From the NCBI GenBank assembly GCA_020555865.1, contig JAJCJJ010000005.1, positions 1 through 64,000 of the forward strand: DNA of 64,000 nucleotides. Direction: 5' to 3'. This document shows, piece after piece, positions 52,388 through 61,655 of this stretch. Under the pieces are notes generated by a model that ran no database searches, was not told where the DNA came from, and worked only from the letters and a program-made list of their open reading frames with translations. The stretch comes from a bacterium 210917-DFI.7.65. Lineage in GTDB: Bacteria > Bacillota > Clostridia > Oscillospirales > Oscillospiraceae. Every line of letters begins with the position of its first letter. Position 1 is the stretch's first letter. A program made the position numbers and the translations under genes.

Positions 52388-53368
52388 ATGACCGATTCCT
52401 ATAACCGCACCATCGACTATCTGCGCCTTTCGGTGACTGACCGCTGCAATCTGCGCTGCATCTACTGCATGCCCAGCGAGGGCGTCCAATGGGTGCCTCA
52501 TGGTGACATCCTCCGCTTTGAAGAGACCGTGCACTTGGTGCGGCTGCTCTCCGGTTTGGGAATCCGCCGCGTACGCCTGACCGGAGGCGAACCTCTGGTG
52601 CGTGAGGGTATCCTTGATCTCGCCGCAGCCCTGCACGCCCTGCCCGGTATCGACGAAATCCACCTGACCACCAATGGCGTGCTCTTTGCCCCCATGGCAG
52701 ATCCGCTCCGGCAGGCGGGAATTCATGGCGTCAACTTCAGTCTCGACACTCTGCAGCCGGATATATTCCGCCGCATCACCCGTACCGATCAGTTCGCCGC
52801 AGCCCGCGCGGGCATTGACAAGGCGCTGGAGGCAGGCTTTCCGTCGGTCAAAGTCAACTGCGTTCTGATGCGGGGAATCAATGACGGCGAGGCTGCTGCC
52901 CTGGCTGCCTTGGCCAAAGACGCCCCCCTGGAGGTGCGTTTTATTGAAATGATGCCCATCGGCTGCGGAAAAGGCTACACCCCTGTGCCCACGGAAGAGG
53001 TGTATACCGCGCTGGTGAAATCGTTTGGAAAACCGAACGCTTTCACCACGCCGCTGGGCAGCGGCCCGGCGGTTTATGTATCTTTTCCCGCCTTCCAAGG
53101 CCATGTGGGCTTTATCAGCGCCATGACCCATGTATTCTGCGCCCGATGCAACCGGGTGCGGCTGACAGCAGAGGGATACCTGAAACCCTGCCTGCACAAT
53201 CCAGCCGGCACCGACCTGCGCACGCCCCTGCGTACCGGCATGGACGATGCGGCACTAACAGCGCTGCTGCGCCGGGCGATTGAACAAAAACCGGCCCGCC
53301 ACCATTTTACTTCATGCCAAGCCGGCGAGGCTATGGAAACGCGTACTATGAACGCCATCGGCGGTTGA
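52388..53368 (+). CDS. moaA: GTP 3',8-cyclase MoaA
   Basis: 326 residues, GGAAAGGAG upstream. The radical-SAM cluster ligands are Cys20, Cys24 and Cys27 (DRCNLRCIYC). The second cluster near residues 251-268 is CARC ... C. The protein ends in Gly-Gly (325-326), as MoaA must. It makes the first molybdopterin precursor from GTP. A terminator follows. MobA is 13 kb away; the genes between are unrelated. Confidence 0.97.
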   Translation: MTDSYNRTIDYLRLSVTDRCNLRCIYCMPSEGVQWVPHGDILRFEETVHLVRLLSGLGIRRVRLTGGEPLVREGILDLAAALHALPGIDEIHLTTNGVLFAPMADPLRQAGIHGVNFSLDTLQPDIFRRITRTDQFAAARAGIDKALEAGFPSVKVNCVLMRGINDGEAAALAALAKDAPLEVRFIEMMPIGCGKGYTPVPTEEVYTALVKSFGKPNAFTTPLGSGPAVYVSFPAFQGHVGFISAMTHVFCARCNRVRLTAEGYLKPCLHNPAGTDLRTPLRTGMDDAALTALLRRAIEQKPARHHFTSCQAGEAMETRTMNAIGG

Positions 53369-53377
53369 CACGCATTG

Positions 53378-53417
53378 CCGCCCGGCGAGCCGTTTGGCTC
53401 TGCCGGGCGGTTTTTTT
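53378..53417 (+). terminator. Terminator after moaA
   Basis: Stem 53378-53386 with 53402-53410 and an inner GAGCC/GGCTC stem, followed by seven T. Confidence 0.93.
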
Positions 53418-53710
53418 GAATGGATTTTCCCGCCTGCAAGCGCACAAGCCATGGGACACGGATATAAGCTGCAAAAAGCACCGCGGATTCGGCACAGGAC
53501 ACCGTTTCATCCACCTGCCGCACAACACTTTACAGGATGCCGCTCCCGCGCTTTCCCCACAAAAAGAGAGCATGAACCGACACTGCATTCAAATAAAACA
53601 GGTCATACGCACCATTAACGGCACGAGAAAGCGTCCGCTGCCACACAGGGCTCCTGCCAAACACAGAATGTAAAGCATGTCCGCAAAATCTCATTTTATT
53701 TATCCCCGCC
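53418..53710. other. Intergenic stretch without a recognisable gene
   Basis: Between the moaA terminator and the next promoter. The frames are short, lack ribosome sites and show no family motifs. Confidence 0.5.
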
Positions 53711-53739
53711 TTGTCACGGCATTGCGGCTGCGGTATAAT
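53711..53739 (+). promoter_or_regulatory. Sigma-A promoter of the CYTH/pseudouridine synthase pair
   Basis: TTGTCA (53711-53716) and TATAAT (53734-53739) with a 17-base spacer. Confidence 0.7.
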
Positions 53740-53825
53740 GAAAGTCCGTCATTCCGCTGCCGGCACAGTTTCCCGCGAACGGCGGTTTGATACCATTCAA
53801 AAAACGCAGAGAGGACGTTCCACCC

Positions 53826-54323
53826 ATGGAAATTGAACGCAAGTGGCTGGTAAACGGCTGGCCGAAGGGGCTGCGCCCCGAACACATTTATACAATGGAA
53901 CAGGGCTATCTCGCACTGCGCCCCACAACGGTGCGCATCCGCCGGGAAGCAGAACGGGGCGGGACGACCGCATACATCTTGTGCTTCAAGAGCAAAGGCG
54001 GGCTGGTGCGCGAGGAGATTGAACTTCCCATCGACGAGACCCTGTTTGAACGGTTGCGCGCGCTGATTGGCCTCCCCCTGATCCGCAAGGAACGCCGGGA
54101 TTATCTCCTGCCGGATGGACAGACACTGGAAGTAAACGAGGTAGACGCCGGCGCGCCCGGTTCTTTTTTCTATGCCGAGGTGGAATTTCCCACCGTAAAA
54201 GCTGCAGATGCCTGGTCACCGAAAGCGGCCGGCCTGGCTGCGTATCTTGCCAACGAAGTAACCGAAAAACAGGACGTCAGCATGGGCGCTTATTGGGAAA
54301 GAACCCGTTATGACGTACAGTGA
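53826..54323 (+). CDS. CYTH domain protein (triphosphate tunnel metalloenzyme)
   Basis: 165 residues from ATG 53826. The ExExK signature is MEIERKW (2-6). Alternating charged beta strands (VRIRRE, CFKSKGG, REEIELP, YAEVEFP) make the triphosphate tunnel. Such enzymes hydrolyse inorganic triphosphate, polyphosphate or thiamine triphosphate. It overlaps the next gene by 14 bases. Confidence 0.93.
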   Translation: MEIERKWLVNGWPKGLRPEHIYTMEQGYLALRPTTVRIRREAERGGTTAYILCFKSKGGLVREEIELPIDETLFERLRALIGLPLIRKERRDYLLPDGQTLEVNEVDAGAPGSFFYAEVEFPTVKAADAWSPKAAGLAAYLANEVTEKQDVSMGAYWERTRYDVQ

Positions 54324-55275
54324 GCAGAAAACAGCGCCGACCGACTTAACCGAAGCGCATTACAGTCATCACACCCGCTATCTCTCCTATTCCATTCCTC
54401 CCGTACAGGACGGCGCTCAGGTGCACACGCTGCTGCGCCATACGCTGCAGCTGTCGGCGAGCCTTATCAAGCGCGTCAAATGGTTAAGCGACGGCATTAC
54501 CCTGGACGGACTGCGTGTGACTACCCGCACCGCCGTTCGCGCCGGACAGGTGCTGCGCGTCCGGCTCAGCGACAGTGTGCGCCGCAGCGAGATCGTTCCA
54601 TCTCCGGGCCCGCTGGATCTTTTATATGAAGACGAAGATCTCCTGATCCTCAACAAAGCTCCCGGTATTGCCGTCCATCCCGGACTGGGCCATTGGGACG
54701 ATACGCTGGGCAGTTTTTTGCTGGCTTATTACGATCGCTGCGGCATCCCAGCCGATTTCCACCCGGTGCACCGGCTGGACAAAGGCACCTCCGGCGTAAT
54801 GGCAGTAGCCAAACATGCCCACGCCCAGGATGTTCTGCGCCGCGCCCTGCACACCGACGCGTTCCGGCGCGAATACCTGGCTGTGTGCGACGGCGCGCCG
54901 GAACAGGCGCACGGCGTAATTGATCTGCCGCTGGCCCACGCAGGGGACTCTGTCATCCGCCAGGAAGTATGCTCCACAGGCTGCATTGCCCGGACGGAAT
55001 ACGAGGTTCTGTACCGCACGCCGGAACGGGCACTGGTGCGCCTGCGCCTGCAGACCGGCCGCACCCATCAGATCCGCGTTCATATGGCGGCCATTGGCTG
55101 CCCGCTTACCGGGGATTTTCTCTACGGCAGAGAAAATCCGGCTCTGATCCCCCGGCCGGCCCTGCATGCCCATACGCTTTCTCTCCTGCACCCCCTCACC
55201 GGCCAGCGCCTTTCCTTCACCGTTCCGCTGCCCCGGGATATGGCAGCATTGCTCATTCCAGCAGCGGCGCCTTAA
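54310..55275 (+). CDS. RluA-family pseudouridine synthase
   Basis: 321 residues. An S4-like N-terminal segment (about 35-80: LIKRVKWLSDGITLDGLRV) precedes the catalytic domain with HRLDKGTSG (Asp about 157), ILNKAPGIAVHPG and the C-terminal GRTHQIRVHM. It converts uridine to pseudouridine in rRNA. It starts 14 bases before the CYTH gene ends. The following 690 bases hold no recognisable gene. Confidence 0.95.
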   Translation: MTYSEQKTAPTDLTEAHYSHHTRYLSYSIPPVQDGAQVHTLLRHTLQLSASLIKRVKWLSDGITLDGLRVTTRTAVRAGQVLRVRLSDSVRRSEIVPSPGPLDLLYEDEDLLILNKAPGIAVHPGLGHWDDTLGSFLLAYYDRCGIPADFHPVHRLDKGTSGVMAVAKHAHAQDVLRRALHTDAFRREYLAVCDGAPEQAHGVIDLPLAHAGDSVIRQEVCSTGCIARTEYEVLYRTPERALVRLRLQTGRTHQIRVHMAAIGCPLTGDFLYGRENPALIPRPALHAHTLSLLHPLTGQRLSFTVPLPRDMAALLIPAAAP

Positions 55276-55870
55276 GCATGCCGCAACGACTCTTTTGCGC
55301 GGCGACATTCTGCCGCAACGGCTCCGCACAGCGGCCGCCGGACAAACAGCCTGCACAGAAAAAGGCAAAAAGATCCTGTACACGAATCTGCCTGCCATTA
55401 TTGCACAGGCCGCCTGCCTGAGCGCAGCAATGCAGCCCATTTCGCTCACGCAAACGCCTGCCACCAGAATATTAGGACGGAGCATCAAGCTGATCCCACC
55501 GGCCACCGCCTCCCTTTGGATGGCGTACAACCTCCGCTATGCGAAAAACACTGTACAATACCGGAAAAACGCGCAGGCTGAACTGCTCCGTTGCCTCACT
55601 CAGCGGACTGCCGTCCTGTTCGGTTCAGCCGGCAGTATAGAAACGTCACCGTGCTGCTCCTGTGAATCGGCTTATGGTGAGATCTTCCGGATCAACCCGA
55701 AGAGGTGGAACAGTCCATTGACCACAAAATGGGGGCAGGCAGTCTTAAAAGAATGGACGGTAACAGCCGCCCGGAGGCAAAACAGTATGTTTTTGTTGTG
55801 TTTTTGCGTTGGTTGTGCTATTTTTAATAAAACCGCGCCGTCTGACCCCAGCCGGTGAAGAGAGGCAGTT
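55276..55870. other. Long intergenic stretch without a recognisable gene
   Basis: The open frames here have no ribosome sites in the right place and no family motifs. A minus-strand frame (to 55530) is Cys-rich but starts without a usable signal. The region may be decayed coding sequence or regulatory DNA. Confidence 0.5.
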
Positions 55871-55872
55871 CT

Positions 55873-55884
55873 GACCGCGCGGTC
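55873..55884. promoter_or_regulatory. 12-bp palindrome near a candidate dapA promoter
   Basis: GACCGCGCGGTC, eight bases before a -10-like TAGAAT (55892-55897) and about 80 bases from dapA. It could be an operator; no strong -35 is visible. Confidence 0.3.
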
Positions 55885-55962
55885 TATCGAATAGAATACA
55901 ATGTGATACCATCGTTTCGCCGCCGCGTGCGGCGCTGCGACTGCGAAAGGAGCATTCTGATC

Positions 55963-56856
55963 ATGAAAACACCCATTTTCACCGGTTCCGGTCTTGCAAT
56001 GATCACCCCCATGAATGCCGACGGCAGCGTAAATTACGCTGAGATTGACCGCATCCTGGAAGATCAGCTGGCCAACCACACCGACGCGATTTTGTCCTGC
56101 GGCACCACGGGAGAAGCCTCTACTTTGGAGGACGAAGAACACCTGCAGGTGATCAAACATGTAGTCAAGCGGGTAAACGGCCGCGTTCCCGTCATCGCCG
56201 GCACCGGCTCCAACAACACCGCCCACGCAGTCATGATGTCCAAAGGGGCAGCCGATCTGGGTGCCGATGCCCTGCTGGTGGTTACCCCCTATTACAACAA
56301 GACCAGCCAGGCCGGTTTGATTGCCAGCTACACCGCCGTGGCAGATGCCACGGAACTGCCCGTGATCATGTATAACGTCCCCTCCCGCACCGGCGTCAAC
56401 ATTGCCCCCGAAACGGCCTATGCCCTGTCAGCGCACCCCAAAATCAACGCCATCAAGGAAGCCAGCGGAAACATCAGCCAGGTGGCTCAGATCGCAGCGC
56501 TGTGCGGCGATGATTTGAATATCTACTCCGGAAACGACGACCAGATCGTCCCGCTGCTCGCCCTGGGCGGCAAGGGCGTTCTGTCCGTGGCCGCCCATGT
56601 CGCCCCGCAGCAGATCCACGACATCTGCCAGCTCTGGTTTGACGGCAAACCCGCCGAATCTGCCGCGCTGCAGCTGCAGCTGTTGGAATTATGCAATGTG
56701 CTGTTCTGTGATGTAAATCCCATTCCGGTGAAAGCTGCTATGAACCTGCTGGGCTATCAGGCCGGGCCTTGCCGTCTGCCTCTGGTGGCCCCCAGTGAAA
56801 CAAATCTGGAAAAAGTCCGCTCCGCCCTGGAAAAATACGGCTTGCTGGGCGAGTAA
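55963..56856 (+). CDS. dapA: 4-hydroxy-tetrahydrodipicolinate synthase
   Basis: 297 residues from ATG 55963 (AAAGGAG ten bases upstream). Key residues: GTTGE (47-51), YYNK (110-113), Tyr137 and the Schiff-base Lys165 (INAIKEASG). It joins pyruvate and aspartate semialdehyde on the lysine and diaminopimelate pathway. No other dap gene is adjacent. Confidence 0.97.
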   Translation: MKTPIFTGSGLAMITPMNADGSVNYAEIDRILEDQLANHTDAILSCGTTGEASTLEDEEHLQVIKHVVKRVNGRVPVIAGTGSNNTAHAVMMSKGAADLGADALLVVTPYYNKTSQAGLIASYTAVADATELPVIMYNVPSRTGVNIAPETAYALSAHPKINAIKEASGNISQVAQIAALCGDDLNIYSGNDDQIVPLLALGGKGVLSVAAHVAPQQIHDICQLWFDGKPAESAALQLQLLELCNVLFCDVNPIPVKAAMNLLGYQAGPCRLPLVAPSETNLEKVRSALEKYGLLGE

Positions 56857-56868
56857 AACTGCCGTTTG

Positions 56869-56898
56869 CCGGGGAGCGCCGCGGCGCTCCCCGGTTTT
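56869..56898 (+). terminator. Terminator after dapA
   Basis: Perfect 26-base palindrome (56869-56894) followed by TTTT. Confidence 0.93.
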
Positions 56899-56921
56899 CT
56901 TTTTTCTTTTAAAATTTCTTC

Positions 56922-56950
56922 TTGACAAATCCAAAAATTTATGCTATTCT
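56922..56950 (+). promoter_or_regulatory. Sigma-A promoter of the tRNA pair
   Basis: TTGACA (56922-56927) and TATTCT (56945-56950) with a 17-base spacer, 15 bases before tRNA-Leu. Confidence 0.85.
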
Positions 56951-56965
56951 ATACAAGCTGAATCT

Positions 56966-57052
56966 GCCGGAGTGGCGGAATTGGCAGACGCACGGGACTT
57001 AAAATCCCGCGAAGGAAACTTCGTGCCGGTTCGATCCCGGTCTCCGGCACCA
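56966..57052 (+). tRNA. tRNA-Leu (anticodon TAA)
   Basis: Acceptor GCCGGAG pairs with CTCCGGC, discriminator A and encoded CCA. The anticodon loop reads ACTTAAAAT (anticodon TAA). The long variable arm expected of tRNA-Leu is present; TTCGATC T-loop is intact. Confidence 0.96.
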
Positions 57053-57062
57053 AATTGAATAA

Positions 57063-57139
57063 CGCGGTGTAGAGCAGTTGGTTAGCTCGTCGGGCTCATA
57101 ACCCGGAGGTCGTTGGTTCAAATCCAGCCACCGCAACCA
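57063..57139 (+). tRNA. Initiator tRNA-fMet (anticodon CAT)
   Basis: Anticodon loop CTCATAA. It has the two marks of initiator tRNA: an unpaired C1-A72 end (CGCGGTG against CACCGCA) and three consecutive G-C pairs at the base of the anticodon stem (GGG/CCC). CCA is encoded. It shares a promoter and terminator with tRNA-Leu. Confidence 0.94.
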
Positions 57140-57140
57140 A

Positions 57141-57175
57141 AAAAGTACCGTATTCTTTCAGAATACGGTACTTTT
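57141..57175 (+). terminator. Terminator after the tRNA pair
   Basis: Perfect 16-bp stem (57141-57156 with 57160-57175), three-base loop, T-rich tail. Confidence 0.93.
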
Positions 57176-57608
57176 CTTTGTTTTTCATTCCTTTGCAGCA
57201 ATCGATCCACTCGTACCCTTTTGCGACCTTATCCCACAGATCACCATATCATTTTTGCCATGACTATACTGAATTGCGTCCACATCAGCGTCACCAGCTG
57301 CTGCAGGGTATAGATGTTCTTTTCGGTAAAATCTCTGCCTTTTTTCGGGCAAGCCAATCGCAGCAAACAAATGAGGACGCCCTGCCGCACCAGGCACAAC
57401 ATTACCACCAGCAGATATTCTGCTTTTTTGATAGCGCTGCAAACACGGCTTCGTTCCCATGGAACGTCCAAGCGTTTGGAAAACGATCGGACGCTTCACC
57501 CATTTTCATCTTTAGGGGCACAATGGCGTTTATCTACTGCCAAAAAGCAAAAAAACGCTGCAGCGCAACGTTTTTCGCTGCAAAAGAATTTTTAGTCCCG
57601 TTTGACAA
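57176..57608. other. Intergenic stretch without a supported gene
   Basis: Three overlapping short frames exist on both strands; none has a ribosome site or a known family. On the minus strand one frame reads YGDLWDKVAKGYEWIDC near 57190-57255, which might be a trace of decayed coding DNA, but this is weak. Confidence 0.4.
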
Positions 57609-57637
57609 TTCACTTTTTCATCGGACTGTGTTATACT
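57609..57637 (+). promoter_or_regulatory. Candidate promoter of the double zinc-ribbon gene
   Basis: TTCACT (57609-57614) and TATACT (57632-57637) with a 17-base spacer. A TTGACA (57602-57607) lies just upstream but is too far for normal spacing. Confidence 0.45.
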
Positions 57638-57702
57638 ACAGATAAAATCCGCCGGGGATATGAGCTCTCCGCGGACATTAACCGATAAGGAAGGATCGAT
57701 CC

Positions 57703-58845
57703 ATGGCATATTGTCGTTTTTGCGGCGCGCTTTTGGCCGAGGGGGCGCGCTTTTGTCATCTTTGCGGCAAGGAAATAGCCACTGCCCACCACTGCCCGCA
57801 GTGCGGCGCGCTCCTGCCCGAAGAGAGCCGTTTCTGCAGCGCCTGCGGCGCAGCCGTCGCCGGCGCTGCTCCGGCTGCATCAGGTACGCCGCAGCACCAC
57901 CAGGGTCGGCCGCCCGAAATTCCCCTGGGCCGGGGCCGCACCATCACTCTCCCCGCACCTCAAGTGGCACCGGCTCCTCCACCGTCTCCAGTGCCGCCGC
58001 CGGACAGCGCCCCCCTCGCAGGGGTATGCGTGCCTGCTGTGCAGAATACGGGAGATTTCACCGGCTCCGTGCAGCGCTTTTTCGGCGCAGACGGCAGCTG
58101 TTACACATTCCAAGGCGCCGGAATGTACGGCTTTCTGGAACCGTTTTCCATGAATTACACCGGCGGGCAGGGACCCATCGTCAAAAACGGCGGAACGTGG
58201 TTCTATCGCGCCGGCGGACAGAGCGTCGAGGTGCCGGCCCTGCAGGGTGCGCAGATCCTCACCTCTGCTCCCGAGGGCATGTATGTATACATCGCCCCCA
58301 CCATCTATTTTGTCTCCCCCGACGGCGCTATGCGTCCCTTTATGGACGCCGCCGAAACGCTGACCGACATGGTATGTTATCAGAACTGGCTGTTTGTCAC
58401 CTATCTGGGGCCTTTTGAGGAAGTCCCGCAGACCAACGGCAGCACCATGTGCTGCGACCGCTCCTATGTGATCGTGTATGACCGCGCCAGCGGCGATGTG
58501 GCCGCCCTGCTGGAGCGCTGTGCCGGCGTATATTACATCGACCGGCACGTCATCCTCCTGTGCGACCTTCTGGACAGTGGCGAGATCTGCCGGAATGTCT
58601 ATAAAGTCCCCATCCATGGCTGGACCGAAAACGGTTTCAAAACGCTCTCCAACTATGTGGGCCGCATTCGGGGAAGCCTGCCCTTCTCCCGCCTGCTCCT
58701 GGACAGCTGCGGCAGTCGGAGCAATTGGAAAAATCCCTCGGAGTGCACTGCCAATCTGCGCCAGTGCGACTGGGCCAACAAGCGCCTGGCCTATCAGCAC
58801 AAGGATGCGCTGCTCTGGCGCGACTTTGCGGGGAATCCAATTTAA
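57703..58845 (+). CDS. Double zinc-ribbon protein with an uncharacterised beta-rich C-terminal domain
   Basis: 380 residues. Two zinc ribbons at 1-50 (CRFCG ... CHLCG; CPQCG ... CSACG). A Pro-rich linker (about 55-105) leads to a Cys-containing beta-rich domain (about 110-380) of unknown function (YTFQGAGMYGFLEPFSMNY, MYVYIAPTIYFVSPDG). No membrane helix was seen. The ribbon pattern is common in Firmicute regulatory and membrane proteins, but the C-terminal part is not recognised. Confidence 0.82.
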   Translation: MAYCRFCGALLAEGARFCHLCGKEIATAHHCPQCGALLPEESRFCSACGAAVAGAAPAASGTPQHHQGRPPEIPLGRGRTITLPAPQVAPAPPPSPVPPPDSAPLAGVCVPAVQNTGDFTGSVQRFFGADGSCYTFQGAGMYGFLEPFSMNYTGGQGPIVKNGGTWFYRAGGQSVEVPALQGAQILTSAPEGMYVYIAPTIYFVSPDGAMRPFMDAAETLTDMVCYQNWLFVTYLGPFEEVPQTNGSTMCCDRSYVIVYDRASGDVAALLERCAGVYYIDRHVILLCDLLDSGEICRNVYKVPIHGWTENGFKTLSNYVGRIRGSLPFSRLLLDSCGSRSNWKNPSECTANLRQCDWANKRLAYQHKDALLWRDFAGNPI

Positions 58846-58861
58846 AAACAGCAGGAAAACG

Positions 58862-58890
58862 CCTCGCGGCTTCGATTGGGCCGCGAGGCA
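58862..58890. terminator. Bidirectional terminator before sbcC
   Basis: Ten-bp stem (58862-58871 with 58881-58890), then ATTTTATTTT on the plus strand; the minus-strand side serves sbcC. Confidence 0.85.
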
Positions 58891-58898
58891 TTTTATTT

Positions 58899-61655
58899 TC
58901 ATATAACGATTTCCACCCGGCTTCCGCCGGAGCGGTCTTTTTTCACGATGATCTGCCGTTCAATGCGTTCTTTCAGTTCCGCCACATGGGAGATCACCCC
59001 TACCAGACGGTTTCCCGCAGAAAGATCCCCCAACGCCCTGAGCGCCTGCTGAAGGGATTCCTCGTCCAGCGATCCGAAGCCCTCGTCCACAAACATGGTG
59101 TCCAGCTGTACGCCGCCGGCGCTGGACTGGATCTCATCGGACAATCCCAGCGCCAGAGCCAGCGCCGCCTTAAAGGATTCTCCGCCCGAGAGGGTTTTCA
59201 CACTGCGTTCCGAGCCGTTGTAATGATCGATCACATCCAGTTCCAGGCCGCTCTGGCTGCGCTGATTGTCCGCATTGCGGCGGCGTTTGAGTTCATACTG
59301 CCCGCCGCTCATTACCATCAGGCGCAGATTGCTGCGCCGCAGCACCCGATCAAAGCAGGCCGACTGCACATAGGTTTCCAGCATGATCTTTTCCTTTCCG
59401 GAAAGTGTGCCGTTCGCGGTGTCCGACAAGACCTTCACCCAGCTCCACTCCCGCTCCGCTTCTGTCAGCGCGCCAGTCTGGCTGGCCAGCGCATCCCGTA
59501 CAGAGCGATCAGCCAGAAGACAGGCCGCTGTATGCTCTCGTTCCCCCCGCAGTTCCCTTTGCCGCGCCTGCAGAGCAGCCTGCTCCGCCTCCAGCGTTTT
59601 TCGTTCCGGCGCCGGAGCTTCCCGCAGCTGTGTTTCCAGTGTACGCGCACGAGTTTCGTGTTCCTCTAATTCCCGGCGGCAGGATTCCCAAGCCTGCCTC
59701 GTCTCTTCTTCCCGGCGGGCAAGCCGCTCCTTTTTGTGCCGAAGCCCCTCCACATACTGTTGGGCCTCCGCCTGACTGCCAAATTCCAGCGTTTGTACCA
59801 GGGCCGAGCGATCCCTTTCCAACTGCTGCGCCGCCAGACGCAGGCGCAAAACCTCCTGCTCCAGCGCCTGCTGTGCGCTGCGGCGCTGCTCCAACATCTT
59901 CTCCTGTTGAGGCAACGTTTCTTCCAGCTGCTTGTGCTCCGAAGCCTGCGCTTCCAACTCCGTCCGGCGGCGCTTCCGTTCTTCCCATTGCGCCCGGGTC
60001 TGCGCCAAAACGCGCTCCAGCGTCTCCCCCGCTTGCAGCAATGCCCCGGCGCGCCGCATGTACTGGGCCTGCAGCTGTTCCAGACGTTCCGCCGCCCGCC
60101 CGGCAGCCAGGCTGGCTTCTCCGGCGAGGCGCTCCGCAGCAGAGGCCTCCTTCTGAAGTGCTTGCAGCGCAGCCTGCGTGGGCGCCGCCTCCGGCAAAGG
60201 CGCCGGAACGGGGTGGTGTGGTGCGCCGCAGACCGGACACGGCACTCCCTCCTGCAAAGACTGTGCCAAAAGGCCCGCCTGAGCGTCCAAAAACAGCCGC
60301 TCCTGCCGCTGCGCCCTACTGCGCGCCGCTTCAGCAGAAGACCGCTCATGCACATACGTCTCCTGCGCCGCAGCACACTGTTCATGCGCGCTGCGACAAT
60401 CATGCTCCAGCCCCGACAGCTCCTGCAGCTCCTGCAGGCGTCTGTGCAGCGTTTCCTGCGCCGCTGTTTCCCGCGCCAATTCCACTGCAGCAGCGCGCAG
60501 TTCCTGACACCGTGCGGTCAGCGCCGCGAGATTCGCCGCTTCGTTTTCCTGTACTCGACGGCCGGCAGCGCTTTGTTCCTCCTGTTCGGCCAGGATTCGG
60601 CGCGTTTGCTCTCTTTCTGCATCCAAGGCAGCCAAACGCGCATACTCTTCCAAACGCCCTTCCGCCGCAGCGATCTGCACTGCCAGAGCCTCGCTACCTT
60701 CATTTTCCCGCCGGGCCTGTTCATAGTCCTCCCGGCAACGGATCTGCACCGGTTCCAGCCGTGCAATTTCCAGCTTTGCTTTGTTTAAGGCCCGGACTGC
60801 CTCCTCCCGGGCCGCAGCCCGTCCCAGCGTCTGATGCACAGCGGCCAACTGCTCTTCCACCGCTTCGGCAGCCGTTTCTTCCGCTGAGGCACGCGTCTCC
60901 AATTCTTCCACCAAATGCTCCGCCAATGCCAGCGCCGCGGACGGATCGGCATGTTCTCCCTGCGCGCACAGCGTGCTCCATTCTTCTTCCACCGGAGTGC
61001 CCGGCGCACCGCGCAGCGCTGCAATCCCCCGGGCCATCGCGCTATGCAGCGCTGCACAGTTCTCTGCGCGCCGCCTTGTTTCGGCCCGTAGCTGTTCCTG
61101 CAGGGTCTGATAGCGGCCGGTGCCGAACAGATCGCGGAAAATCTTGCTCCGCTCCTCCGTTTTTGCATGCAGCAATTTTAAAAAGGCGCCCTGGGCGATC
61201 ATAGCCACCTGGGAAAACTGGCTGCGGTCTAGCCCCGTCAGAGCCACGATGGCCCGCGTCACCTCCCGGGCCTTGGTCACAGGCGCCCGGCCGTCGGAAA
61301 AGGTAAGCGTGGCGTCGGCGCGCTCGAGCACCATACCCTCGCCCCGCACCTTGGGCCGTTCATATTCCGGGTTGCGGCGGACGGTATACTGCTTTCCGCG
61401 GTATAGAAATTCCAATTCCACAAAAGTGGGGGTGCTGGGGGCGGCGTATTTGCTGCGCAGCATATCCGCTTCCCGCGCCGCGCCGCTGGCCTCGCCATAA
61501 AGCGCGAAGGTAATGGCGTCAAACAGGGTCGTCTTGCCCGCACCGGTGTCACCGGTGATGAGATATAACCCGCTGCTGCCCAGACAGGACAGATCGACCG
61601 CCGTCTCTCCCGCGTAGGGTCCGAAGGCAGACAGGGTTAATTTCGTCGGTCTCAT
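58899..61655 (-). CDS. sbcC: Exonuclease SbcCD subunit C
   Basis: 918 residues from ATG 61655 (GAGGAGGAAG upstream). Walker A GDTGAGKTT (about 35-43), a long coiled coil with the zinc hook CPVCGAPH in the middle, then LSGGESFKAALALALGL and Walker B DTMFVDEGFGSLD at the C-terminus. With SbcD it trims hairpins and ends of DNA. It overlaps sbcD by four bases. Confidence 0.95.
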   Translation of the reverse strand: MRPTKLTLSAFGPYAGETAVDLSCLGSSGLYLITGDTGAGKTTLFDAITFALYGEASGAAREADMLRSKYAAPSTPTFVELEFLYRGKQYTVRRNPEYERPKVRGEGMVLERADATLTFSDGRAPVTKAREVTRAIVALTGLDRSQFSQVAMIAQGAFLKLLHAKTEERSKIFRDLFGTGRYQTLQEQLRAETRRRAENCAALHSAMARGIAALRGAPGTPVEEEWSTLCAQGEHADPSAALALAEHLVEELETRASAEETAAEAVEEQLAAVHQTLGRAAAREEAVRALNKAKLEIARLEPVQIRCREDYEQARRENEGSEALAVQIAAAEGRLEEYARLAALDAEREQTRRILAEQEEQSAAGRRVQENEAANLAALTARCQELRAAAVELARETAAQETLHRRLQELQELSGLEHDCRSAHEQCAAAQETYVHERSSAEAARSRAQRQERLFLDAQAGLLAQSLQEGVPCPVCGAPHHPVPAPLPEAAPTQAALQALQKEASAAERLAGEASLAAGRAAERLEQLQAQYMRRAGALLQAGETLERVLAQTRAQWEERKRRRTELEAQASEHKQLEETLPQQEKMLEQRRSAQQALEQEVLRLRLAAQQLERDRSALVQTLEFGSQAEAQQYVEGLRHKKERLARREEETRQAWESCRRELEEHETRARTLETQLREAPAPERKTLEAEQAALQARQRELRGEREHTAACLLADRSVRDALASQTGALTEAEREWSWVKVLSDTANGTLSGKEKIMLETYVQSACFDRVLRRSNLRLMVMSGGQYELKRRRNADNQRSQSGLELDVIDHYNGSERSVKTLSGGESFKAALALALGLSDEIQSSAGGVQLDTMFVDEGFGSLDEESLQQALRALGDLSAGNRLVGVISHVAELKERIERQIIVKKDRSGGSRVEIVI

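Noticed and set aside
55166..55858. 230-codon plus-strand frame after the pseudouridine synthase
   Set aside because: It begins inside the rluA-type gene in another frame, without a ribosome site or domain.
57185..57499. 104-codon minus-strand frame in the gap after the tRNAs
   Set aside because: Overlaps two other frames, has no ribosome site and no recognisable motif.
59405..61204. 599-codon Pro/Ala-rich plus-strand frame
   Set aside because: Antisense to sbcC; no ribosome site or known domain.
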